From: Protostelium mycophagum
Taxonomy: Eukaryota; Evosea; Variosea; Protosteliida; Protosteliaceae
DNA length: 27,347 bases
Reading direction: 5' to 3'
Assembly (NCBI GenBank): GCA_002081555.1
Contig: KV921058.1
Span: 8,087 to 35,433 of the forward strand
Part shown: positions 1 to 8,332 of the stretch, piece by piece
Numbering within the stretch: the first letter of the stretch is position 1
Layout of the letters: every line of letters begins with the position of its first letter
Program-made: the position numbers and the translations under genes
Notes under the pieces: generated by a model
Seen by the model: the letters and a program-made list of their open reading frames with translations, nothing else
The model's database searches: none
What the model was told of the DNA's origin: nothing

Positions 1-505
1 AACAAAGTGTCATTTTGAGCGAAAATTTAGTTTGGTCAAAAGATCTGAGTACATATTCACTATGACGAGACAATTCTTGGAAGATTCCTGGAACTATCCC
101 ATGGAATTACTCGGAATCGGGAAATACGCAAATGATGCGTACAGAATTTTTGCGTGTGGTGAGCACAGGGACGTTACGCCTGAGGATCACGCGCTGAATA
201 AATACCATCAATGGGTGAGTTTGTCTCGTTGTAGATCGTCAGAAGATGTCACAGATGCTGATTTTTTAGATCTGTGAGAGAGATGAGGATGAGATTGACG
301 TGGAGAAAGATGGTGAAGAGTTGGTGTGGGCAGCGCATCTGAAGAATGGAGAGGTACTCTGTGAGATAAAACATATGGATCTACAACGTTGTAGATGAAT
401 GTAGAGGAAGAGAGGTGGTGGAACGAGATGAAGGAAACCAGAAATGAGTTTGCACGCAGAATGATCCAGTTGCAGAAGCTCCTAAAGAATAAAACTTGTG
501 AATAA
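1..505 (+). CDS. MBD4-like thymine/uracil DNA glycosylase, C-terminal part (5' truncated by window)
   Basis: Exons 1-214 (may begin at 31, after an AG), 270-353 and 395-505 join in frame and end at TAA 503-505. The first exon reads DSWNYPMELLGIGKYANDAY and then RIFACGEHRDVTPEDHALNK. This is the HhH-GPD C-terminus of MBD4: the helix-hairpin-helix LLGIGKYANDAYRIF followed by PEDHALNKYHQW, where the Asp of the PEDH stretch corresponds to the family's catalytic Asp. The family excises T or U from G mismatches at deaminated CpG in the nucleus. Intron 1 (215-269) and intron 2 (354-394, 41 nt) are both phase 0. The charged tail ending in KNKTCE lies beyond the conserved domain and resembles nothing I know. 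Any methyl-CpG-binding domain would lie upstream of the window. Identification is strong; the two tail exons are inferred from phase and splice sites. Confidence 0.85.
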
Positions 506-515
506 TGGTAAATGA

Positions 516-1092
516 CTTTCTTCTTGCAAAGCAACTTTTGTGCTAAGAAAATATAGTAATGACTGAAATTATATCTCATCTGGTGGAATCAAATTTGCCT
601 GGCATTTATACCAGATTATAAACAACCGTTACATATTATCCGGCGGACACGAATTTCAACACTTTTTGAAAATATTCGATAATACCGGATAATCGCTCAA
701 ATCGACAATCTTAGAAAACAACCGTGTCCGAGTCTTTCTTCTTGCAAAGCAACTTTTGTGCTAAGAAAATATAGTAATGACTGAAATTATATCTCATCTG
801 GTGGAATCAAATTGGTCTGGCATTTATACCAGATTATAAACAACCGTTGCATATTATCCGGCGGACACGAACTTTCTTCTTGCAAAGCAACTTTTGTGCT
901 AAGAAAATATAGTAATGACTGAAATTATATCTCATCTGGTGGAATCAAATTGGTCTGGCATTTATACCAGATTATAAACAACCGTTGCATATTATCCGGC
1001 GGACACGAATTTGAAAACTTTTGAAAATATTCGATAATACCGGATTATTCGCTCAAATCGACAATCTTAGAAAATAACCGTGTCCAAGTCGA
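516..1092. repeat. 138-bp direct repeats with interspersed 80-bp unit (A-B-A-A-B)
   Basis: Unit A (138 bp, starting CTTTCTTCTTGCAAAGCAAC and ending CCGGCGGACACGAA) occurs at 516-653, 734-871 and 872-1009. The last two copies look identical and abut; the first differs at a few bases. Unit B (about 80 bp, containing TTCGATAATACCGGAT and ending near CCGTGTCC) occurs at 654-733 and 1010-1092. CGGACACG closing unit A and CGTGTCC in unit B form an inverted pair. No coding potential or transposase was seen. The block follows the stop of the MBD4-like gene directly. It could be a non-autonomous element or a locally expanded satellite. Confidence 0.85.
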
Positions 1093-1256
1093 GTGAAGTT
1101 TCAAGTTTGAATTCGATTGATCCTTCCTTTGAATCGCTTATGTCAGGAGTCCACATTGACAGCAGTGCAGGAGCAGTATCGATATTGCCTCTATCCCTCT
1201 TGTTGCAGCAACAAGTCTTATGCAAGTTTATCAGAGTGTTTTGTTGTAGTTCTTTG
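1071..1256 (+). pseudogene. Isolated coding-like fragment, faintly like a gamma-tubulin complex protein
   Basis: An open frame of 62 codons runs from just after the last repeat to TAG at 1257. It includes FESLMSGVHIDSSAGAVSIL and then PLSLLLQQQVLCKFIR. The LPLSLLLQQ stretch recalls the segment that opens the C-terminal half of gamma-tubulin complex proteins (GCPs), but the match is short. There is no early start codon and no recognisable continuation on either side, and repeats precede it. A stray exon fragment or a chance open frame are both possible. Confidence 0.25.
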
Positions 1257-1476
1257 TAGAATACTCAAATAAAATTACTCAGACCGAAATAAATGCTACA
1301 TCTACATTTAGAAGGTAATTGATTTATTCAGGCTGTTCTAATCAATCGGTTGATGAGAGGTAATGAAGAAAAACCCTCATTGCAATTGTACACCGGTGTT
1401 AAAGGTGAACCATAGGACCTGATTACCGTTGAGACATTAGAGGGAAGGTGGACATACCCGGTATAGCACCTGCAGG

Positions 1477-1596
1477 TCACACACCGGAAGAATCACAGTC
1501 TGGATTTTGCGTATTACAGTCTGCAAAGGTCGAATTTCCGCTGTCGTGCTGTGCATGAGCTAATGCGAGGGTGATCAGCAGAACGCACATCCGCAT
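1477..1596 (-). CDS. Possible small secreted Cys-containing peptide
   Basis: On the minus strand an ATG at 1596 opens 39 codons. They start MRMCVLLITLALAHA, a plausible signal peptide, followed by a short tail with cysteines spaced ADCNTQNPDC. The frame stops at TGA 1479-1477. A GT at the end of the frame could instead be a donor for an intron ending at an AG further left, adding a few residues. It lies downstream of the RING gene on the same strand, about 240 nt past that gene's stop. No family is recognised. The basis is only the signal-like start, so this is weak. Confidence 0.3.
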   Translation of the reverse strand: MRMCVLLITLALAHAQHDSGNSTFADCNTQNPDCDSSGV

Positions 1597-1830
1597 GTCT
1601 GTAGAAATATTTGTGATGGTGAATGGGTTCTAAAGATTACAACATTTAGTACGAGACTTCTGTGAAGAGGTGTCAATCTGGCATGCCCACAAACCTTAAA
1701 CAAATTTGCCAGGAACCATCTGTTTCTTCAAACGAGCACGAGACCAAACACATTTGCATTCCAGTTGTAGAGTGGTTCTGAAGGACACTGATCTGTAATA
1801 GACATTACAAAAACTTTATCGGCTTTAGAG

Positions 1831-3854
1831 TCACCGAATCTCATTTCTACACACGGGACATACTCGGTTTATAGAGAGCCATCTGCACTTGTTAGAATAG
1901 ACGATCAATCTCTTGACGTTTTTGTTAAAATCAAAAAATCTAAAAACACACGAAGAAATCTAAAAACACACGAAAAAATCTAAAAACACGAAAAAATCTA
2001 AACTCACTGATCCGCACAAGACGCGTGAAAAGTGTGCCGGCAGCCAAGATTTTTCAGCGATTCAAATTCCTCATAATCGGATAGACAAATCCCGCAAGAC
2101 TCGTCACAGTGGAGCTCTGGATCACTGCTATATATCAATGTTCGTAGCGACTGCAGCTGCTCCTGATTAGCTCCGCGGCTGACAGGTTCTAAGAGCTCTC
2201 CTGATCTCTTCAGTGTTTTTCGCGTGACGCCGATTGCATCTTGTTTAGCGATTCAAATTCCTCATAGTCGGATAGACAAATCCCGCAAGACTCGTCACAG
2301 TGGAGCTCTGGATCACTACTATATATCAATGTCCGTAGCGACTGCAGCTGCTCCTGGTTAGCTCCGCGGCTGACAGGTTCTAAGAGCTCTCCTGATCTCT
2401 TCAGTGTTTTTCGCGTGACGCCGATTGCATCTTGTTTTGCAGAACAACAAGCACAAAAGGATGTATCTTCACTTGCAACAAAAGCAAGCATCAATACTGG
2501 GCAGAACAGCACATAAACTTCAGAACAAACGGGCGGATGATTGGTACGTCCGGCGGCCGTACAATCGGCGGGTGCTGAAGACCTCTATTCAACCAAGGTT
2601 ATTGCGGCAGAGCCGCACAGAAATGGACGTTGCGAAGAGTCAGCAGCTGGTCTATACAGTTGATGGACAAAGGTTTACTGATCGTTGTAGATAACCCATT
2701 GATCTTCGTGTTTCTTCTATTTGCATCTGAACAATCTGCTCATCGCAGGAATTCACACTATTAATTTTCGAAGAATTGCAAAAATAGATAAAAACTCACC
2801 CAATTGTAATAAAGCCTCATAGCTTGCCGGCTGATCACCTCTCAATATCTCTTGCAGCTGTGATGGTAGCTCATTGGTACCCTGCATTTGGAAAAATTCA
2901 CGCGGAAAAACGACATTCCTCGGGGTGAAATCGTTGTATCGTTGTATCTGCAAAAGAAGGAGGTAGAGGTCATGATCTGGAGACACGAGACTTCTAAATT
3001 GTGGCATCACCTGAGAGGATGTTAAAGACATCATCTACCTGTCATTTACGACAAAAATCATGGGAAGATGAGAATTTACATCTCGGAGAGGGCTATGTCC
3101 GTATAGAATCGGCTTTCCAGAATAGCTCGGTGGCATATTGCTCGTTTTCCCGCTCTTTTTTACTGGAAGTCCGTTACTGCTGCGAGTTCAAATTTTGAAT
3201 TTCATCCAGAATGTGAACTTACATCCCCTTGTTGACCACTGGAACTCTGGTTTTGGTAGGCCACTGCCGCTGATTCTTAACTTTCTGGGCCATGTGGCCC
3301 TTCGATCTTCTTCCTTCTGAAGCTGTAGTGCCAGCATCTCGTCATCGTCCTCTTGTCGCCGCCGTCGTTGCTGAAGAACTGTCATGAACCCATCTCCATT
3401 AGTTGATCTATCACCTCCTGTTCTGTATCTATTTCTTCCCTCCAAATGTTATGAGGTATGAACTCTAAAGAATTGGCGAACTGGCGAACATCTTCGTCTT
3501 TGGTGTTGAGGTAACCTTTGGTATATAAAGTCCTTGTTCTGTCAGTCGGCATTGCTCGAATTGGGGAAATGGGTGTTCCATATCAACTGAAATAAAAGGA
3601 TTTACCTCGCCAGCTCTTCATCATCTCTGATCTGTTCTCGTTTGTGGGAGTCCGGACTCGCTTCATTAATCAGATCGGTCGTTTGTATCATCGTCTTTAC
3701 TTGATAGAGTAGCCAGAGTGCGGCTACCTTGGGGTATGTGTGTTGTCAGATATTCTTCAGGGTGGTATCGTGGCGATGAAGACACTGGTGACCTCTTTCC
3801 ACTTGGTCTTATTGGAATCGGGCTGACCTCCAAATAGTGCAGAGGTATTAACAT
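1831..3854 (-). CDS. RING-H2 finger protein (putative E3 ubiquitin ligase)
   Basis: Proposed exons, in transcript order: 3854-3701, 3660-3606, 3532-3415, 3370-3223, 3162-3080, 3034-2800 (an optional 39-nt intron 2986-2948 keeps frame), 2239-2008 and 1882-1831. The last two exons join across a 125-nt intron into a complete RING-H2: CGICLSDYEEFESLKNLGCR, then HTFHASCADQWLSINRVCPV and CRNEIR, stop TGA. All eight zinc ligands are present, plus the conserved Trp and CPVC. Upstream is a charged region with REQIRDDEELARR and DDDEMLALQLQKEED, then QPASYEALLQL, the lead-in commonly seen before RINGs in this class. Substrate and location are unknown. The exon entering the RING is duplicated (2057-2438), so the acceptor could be at 2240 (full RING) or 2431 (truncated product). 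RING identity is firm; the 5' exon boundaries are tentative. Confidence 0.8.
1930..2004. repeat. Short tandem repeat inside the last RING-gene intron
   Basis: Four to five copies of AAAAAATCTAAAAACACACG-like units (15-20 bp, variable length) fill most of the intron between the last two exons of the RING gene. They end one or two bases before its donor GTGAGT, read on the minus strand. Confidence 0.8.
2057..2438 (-). repeat. 191-bp tandem duplication covering acceptor plus first half of RING exon
   Basis: Plus-strand 2057-2247 and 2248-2438 are about 98 percent identical; I count roughly four substitutions. Read on the minus strand, each copy starts at the acceptor context AACAAG followed by ATGCAATCGG. 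Each runs through the codons for GANQEQLQSLRTLIYSSDPE and on to EEFESL. The unit is not a multiple of three, so reading through the transcript-upstream copy gives EEFESLNKMQSASREKH and a stop. That product loses the second half of the RING. Only splicing into the transcript-downstream copy yields the full domain. Confidence 0.85.
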
Positions 3855-4375
3855 TAAGAAGGCAGGTTGTTCTTGCCTGCAAAGTTATCAGACAGCTGTC
3901 CAACGAGAAATATATCTTTTGCGAAGCTCCTTTATGACAAAAGACGACTACCTATTCTAATAAGTCGGTCTGCATTTGATTCAAGGCCTAATGTTGAGCT
4001 TAGACAATGGCATGTTTTGCAGAAGCTTTCCATCCGCGGTAATCGGTTGTACCACATACGCGTCCAACAACATCGATAAAAATCACAATTTTAATGGCGG
4101 ACTGTATCCAAGTCCACGTCACATTATTATTAGAATAAATCCTCATTAACACATTCACACTCCCAAGATCAGCAGTCATCATTGACAGTGTCCTGAAGTC
4201 ATGAATTTGTCATTTTGCTCAACCATTAACACATTCATTTCAGTAAACGAAAGCACCCACAAGCAAAGCAACAATGAAAAATAATTGTTTTTATTTTTTT
4301 GGCCCTGTTTCTCTGAACGAGCGAGAATTCGTTGGTGTTGGTTTCTTTGTGCGAAACCGATCAGGTCATCAGAAC
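3855..4375. other. Spacer between RING gene and GYP-repeat gene
   Basis: This holds the divergent 5' flanks of the RING gene (-) and the MGCCC protein gene (+). Short open frames on both strands (for example minus 4000-4182) show no recognisable domain or convincing exon structure. I see no assignable feature. Confidence 0.4.
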
Positions 4376-4795
4376 ATGGGGTGCTGCTGTGGTAAAGAGC
4401 AAAGAAGAAGAGCTGAGAGAGCAAATGCAAGTCCAAATCCTTACGGCCCTGCTCCGCCCATTATCGCTGCAACAACAACGAGTGAGTATTATCGTCTTAA
4501 TTGAATGTGGACCGATGTTGTCGGTCAGATCTCTCTTGATGTCTTGAGATCTGTAATCATATCAGAGATCGATCGTCCGTTTTAACATATCCTGACAACT
4601 GCAGCTGAAACCGTATTTACATCACAACCGCAAGGATATCCGGGATATCCAAATCAAGTTCTCCCACCACAAGGGTATCCTAATGTATACCAGGGTCCCT
4701 CTCCACAAGGATTTCCCCCAACAGCGCCAGGTTTCGAAGAAAGACCGGCTCTACCACCTGGCATGCAAGGATACCCACCATCAAATAATTATTGA
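4376..4795 (+). CDS. Small N-acylated GYP/PQG-repeat protein (98 aa)
   Basis: Exons 4376-4481 and 4605-4795 join in phase 1 across a 123-nt intron that begins GTGAGT and ends CTGACAACTGCAG. The protein starts MGCCCGKEQRRRAER. Gly2 fits N-myristoylation and the Cys triplet fits palmitoylation, followed by basic residues, so peripheral attachment to the inner face of a membrane is likely. The second exon is low in complexity and rich in Pro, Gln, Gly and Tyr, with QGYPGYPNQ, PPQGYPNVYQG and GMQGYPPSNNY ending at TGA. Such PQGYP tails occur in rhodopsins, annexins and many protist proteins and are thought to mediate weak multivalent contacts. The sequence gives no catalytic function. The gene model is well supported by frame and splice signals; the name is descriptive only. 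Confidence 0.8.
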
Positions 4796-5010
4796 CGAAT
4801 GAAAATCATTCGTGTACAAAATACGAGAAAACCAAATGAAGTTATTTTGATTGTCATCAGAAGACAAAATCTTAATCATAGTCCTCCGATTCATACAAGT
4901 GCCAGGCACCAGTTGTTTGCATTAATCGATCATATTGTGTGCTGCATTTCTCTTCGCGATGTTGATGAGGAAATATTGTTCCTTTTATATTTTGAAATAT
5001 ATGGAAGGGT

Positions 5011-5713
5011 GGGCTGAGAGTTGTCAATGTCGACAATGATTTTGACTTGTTGAAAGGAAAGAAAATTGTGACACCATCAGGACCTCAGATTGTATTTGGA
5101 CCCACCATCATTGTGGCAACTATTGGTTCAATCGAGTGTGAGTTTCCCCGCTTTTTCTATTTTCAAATTTTAAAAGTGTGCAGAGCAAATCAGCGCGGGA
5201 AATCTATCTTCAAACTTGAGATTCATGAATTTCTGACCTGTTGATCAGTGAAACACTAACGTTTTAAGTAGATACTCCACTGGGCACTTTGTGCACTGTA
5301 AATTAATTTGCAGCCACATTAGTAAAAGCCAGGTGCGAGGAGTAAGTAAAAAATGTGAACAAGTGTATTGGCAGATGAAGACTACAATATTGTAGATACG
5401 TGGTGGATCAGAAATCTGATGGAATGTTTGGACTCATACATCCGGTGAACAGTTGTTCGATGTAGTACCACCTGGGTGTCTTAACATATTTGGTGAAAAG
5501 AGAATAAGACTGTATGACAACACATCAAGAGACCAGCAGTCAGTTCTTCTCTGGCGGAACCATAAGGACCTTTTTACAAGGGGACATGCATCCAATCAAT
5601 CACCTTGACACTCAATCATACCTGATGGTTGGAGATTAAACGTAAAAATGCATGGAGGACAAATCTTCGCCGGAAGGACATTTCAAATCGAGTCAGGACA
5701 CGTCGACACCTGA
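5011..5713 (+). pseudogene. Degenerate or mis-modelled gene of unknown family
   Basis: Several coding-like pieces lie in order on the plus strand. 5011-5137 reads LRVVNVDNDFDLLKGKKIVT and continues to VATIGSIE, ending at a GTGAGT donor. Around 5410-5580 the frame reads WNVWTHTSGEQLFDVVPPGC and then LNIFGEKRIRLYDNTSRDQQ. At 5615-5713 it reads PDGWRLNVKMHGGQIFAGRT and then FQIESGHVDT, stop. These pieces look like real protein but are separated by in-frame TGA codons (for example before WNVW and before HSIIPDGW), with no convincing introns to remove them. No Met start is visible for the first piece. I recognise no family. It is either a pseudogene or a gene whose introns I could not resolve. Confidence 0.45.
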
Positions 5714-5770
5714 AGCAGATATTCAAGAAGGACATGCTTTATTGTATTATTTGGAGTCTATTTTTTCAAA

Positions 5771-6007
5771 ATGAGCACTACGGACACCACTCAATTGCCA
5801 CTTTTGCAGATGAAGTTGGCACTTGGAGATATTGGCTCGAATTCATACATTTTTGCGGTAAGCTGCCGATCTGTTGCTATGAGCAACACGTTAGGTTACC
5901 GTATATCGCGTATTGTACAGATTTGTGAATGTAAAGTAAATCAGGTGCCCAAGACCTCTAAAAAATCCGATTTCAAGGATAATGAAAGGTTTGTTATTTA
6001 TTTCTAA
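5771..6007 (+). CDS. Small hypothetical protein (57 aa, two exons)
   Basis: Exons 5771-5857 and 5921-6007 join in phase 0 across a 63-nt intron (GTAAGC to TTGTACAG). The product starts MSTTDTTQLPLLQMKLALGD and ends DNERFVIYF. It is hydrophilic, with no signal peptide or recognised domain. The stop codon is one base from the stop of the convergent surface-protein gene, so the two transcripts must overlap in their 3' UTRs. It could also be the surviving 5' end of a once longer gene. Support is a clean start, an intact donor/acceptor and a continuous frame. Confidence 0.45.
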   Translation: MSTTDTTQLPLLQMKLALGDIGSNSYIFAVSCRSVAMSNTLGYRISRIVQICECKVNQVPKTSKKSDFKDNERFVIYF

Positions 6008-6008
6008 T

Positions 6009-7484
6009 TCAAGAGAGAAGAAGAGCTAATGCGGTGACACCGAGGAGAATCGCTTGCTTCTCCACGCCGGAGGCGGGGGTCAAGGATGTGGTCGTAGTAG
6101 GTGTGGGTCCGGGTGTGTTGCGGGTGGTCTGCACGTTGGAGGAGGATAAAGAGGATGTGGTGGATGTGGTGGATGTGGGAGTTGGAGCTTGATCACAAGA
6201 AGTCCCGGAGTACCCAGGGTTGCACACACACGTTCCGACCGAGCCAAAACTGTATTGAGGCTTTGAGCACACTCCGTTACTGTAACAATCGTAGAGACAT
6301 CCAAAGCTGTTGGCCACAATGACCGAGTCCCCAGTGAAATAGAAGTTCTGGGTGCCGTTCATTGTGAGGTAAGAGCCGCGAAGGAGATCCTTTGGTTGGC
6401 TGGACGATAGAGGACGGGCTGGAAGTGATGTGCTAACATTAGAAGCTGGGCTAACAAGGTCCAAATTAGCTCCATCATAGAAGATCCAGGAGATGACATT
6501 CATCCTTGCTGAGGAATATCCCTGTGAAACTTCAGCGACGGCAGGTATTACAAAATATCGTACCAAGTCCTGTACTTGCGCTGTAAAAGGTGCTAAAATA
6601 ATTAAAGCCACGATTAGCATCTATCATGGCGTTGATTGCGTCTAATGTGAAGTTTAGCTGAGAGAATCCCACATTGGTTTGAATCGTCATGAGAGAAGGA
6701 AATCCATACTGTCTTGAATCAGATGATGACAATGTCAGAAAGGACTCACTCTCATTATAACCACAGAGTATAGCTTATTGATGTCAGATATGGTGCCGAT
6801 TACGGTTAGGTTGGTGGCAAATAGAGAAACGACATTGATGGCATTTCCTATCCTTCCTTGAAGGAAGAGAAGATCATCTGACGGTCTGTAATACACATCA
6901 TCGGCGCCAGAGGATAACTGAGTGCTGAGGTTGGTGAAGGTGAAGGAGTTTAGGTTCAAGATGACCAACTGGCCATAGGTTCTTCCCACATCAGCCCCAG
7001 AATGGATGTATAAGTTGTTAGGGCTGTCTGAACCAAGTAGGGCACCATCTAATGGCACAGGAGAGGGATAAGAGGTGATGCTGAAGGAAGGTGGGCTGCC
7101 GGAGAGGACATACACAGTGCTGAGTCCGAAGAGGTAAATCGTATCTGCTCCGTTCTTTGTGATGATCCATCCTCCTGTCACATTTTCTGTGGCGGGTATT
7201 GAGCTGTTCAATGTTCGGATGTCGATTTTGTAGAAACGCGATGAGATCAGCCCATTGACGGTATTCTGTGAGTAGAGCTGTCTCGGAAGGCTGTTGAGAT
7301 TCACCAAGTAGAAGGTGGTATTTGAGATGGTGGAAAAGAGCAAGGTAAGGCCGCTGTTATCATTGTTGATCGCTGTCTTAAAAGTCACTCCAGCAGGCGC
7401 AAGGGCAGATATCTGTCCCTGTCCGAGGGTGCTTTGAGAGGTGGAGAGCGCGATGATAAGAGAGAAGCAGAGGTAGAGGATCAT
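6009..7484 (-). CDS. GPI-anchored EGF-domain surface protein (466 aa)
   Basis: Exons 7484-6750, 6708-6564 and 6529-6009 join in frame through introns of 41 and 34 nt. The first intron ends CTGATTCAAGACAG. The start was placed at MILYLCFSLIIALSTSQS, a clear signal peptide, though the frame is open further upstream. Residues 25-290 are beta-rich, with repeated N-glycosylation sequons (NTT, NSS, NVT, NLS, NLT) and stretches such as TIYLFGLSTVYVLSG, resembling a propeller-like ectodomain. Residues 371-405 form one EGF-like module (CLYDCYSNGVCSKP, then CVCNPGYSGTSC, six Cys). A Ser/Thr/Pro stalk follows, then a hydrophobic C-terminus (QAILLGVTALALLLS) with no cytoplasmic tail, typical of a GPI-attachment signal. 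The likely role is at the cell surface in adhesion or recognition; the ligand is unknown. Confidence 0.85.
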
Positions 7485-7645
7485 CCTGTTCTTTCTTGAT
7501 TTGCAAAAAATGGAAAGTGGTTGTGATTGAAGGTGGTGCCTGATGTCAGATTTCGGCAGATATTTGCAGATTTCCTCCAATTGCACGGTAGATAAATACG
7601 TTATCTACCGAGTGTCTTAACGGACGAGGAAATTGAATGGGATAA

Positions 7646-7961
7646 CCTAAAACATATTTCGGCTTTGGATCCTCTACCATAGGCAAGCGCAGATTTCCTC
7701 CAATGGATGTGCAAGGTATTGGTTGTTCTTGGAGAGTTCAATCCACCGAACCAGCAATTTTGCAAGTTTGTTTGCAAGGCCGTCAGCAAAAATATTACTT
7801 GTGTGATCTAAGGAAACTTGCAAGAACTCCTTAGTAGTTTCCGAGCAACGAAGGATATGTCACAAAGTATTTCTGTTGCCTATGAAGAAGCCAAGGGTGA
7901 CGGGTCGATACCTGCATCTGAGGTGTACAAATGCGTGTCCGCCGAGTATTATCCCGCCTAA
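7646..7961 (+). pseudogene. COMM-domain-like gene fragment with a frameshift
   Basis: Frame one (7646-7834) reads FPPMDVQGIGCSWRVQSTEP and then AILQVCLQGRQQKYYLCDLR. Frame two (7812-7961) reads LQELLSSFRATKDMSQSISV and ends CVSAEYYPA with TAA. Placed end to end across about 7815-7825 they resemble a COMM domain: a xxWRV strand, a beta hairpin, then a closing DLxKLQELLxxF helix. The two frames differ by one base and no GT donor explains the switch, so a single-base indel is the simplest reading. The N-terminal half of a COMMD protein is missing, because the surface-protein gene occupies that space. COMMD proteins act in Commander/retriever endosomal recycling. The family call is tentative. Confidence 0.4.
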
Positions 7962-8332
7962 ATCAACCATTTTGTAAAATAAAAATAATCCGCCCGGGAT
8001 CTTCAAAAATTGGTACAGTCAGATAAAAATAACCTATGGAGTGCAAAATGGTTCTTTGGTTGCTACGGAAATAAAGTGGTCCAAAATGGTGTTGTTGAAG
8101 CACTCATCAAAATGGTTCGGATGAAGCATCAAACGATCTCTTTAACCCTCAAGTCATTGCGTCCTCCCGCATTCTTCTGGCACAAATATTTGAGACGTAC
8201 ATGAATTGTGATGTTTTTGATATGGGGTTAAAGATATGTAGTGAAGCATCAACAACCTCTATGCATTCCAAGTGCCAAACTCTACACCCAAGTCAAAAAT
8301 AAAAATCAAATGTACAAATTTGTATTGGGAAA
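7962..8332. other. Spacer, no supported gene
   Basis: This lies between the COMM-like fragment and the stop of the Ariadne gene. A 64-codon plus-strand frame at 8010-8204 has no recognisable content or splice context. The segment 7935-7960 shares CGTGTCCGCCG with the end of the 138-bp repeat at 516-1009 (reverse orientation), otherwise nothing stands out. Confidence 0.4.

Noticed and set aside
215-234. A 20-nt intron GTGAGTTTGTCTCGTTGTAG in the MBD4-like gene
   Set aside because: The frame stops soon after this acceptor (TGA), while the acceptor at 269 gives an 84-nt exon that keeps phase through the next intron. The motif probably sits inside the longer intron.
1660-1860. Minus-strand frame beginning EYVPCVEMRFGDSKADKVFV as a separate small gene
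   Set aside because: The same DNA in another frame is the final RING exon (WLSINRVCPVCRNEIR), which is far better supported.
2425-2750. Plus-strand 89-aa frame ending at a GATCGTTGTAG acceptor-like site
   Set aside because: It lies in the long intron of the RING gene and has no recognisable family and no donor partner. It could be a nested exon, but the evidence is too thin.
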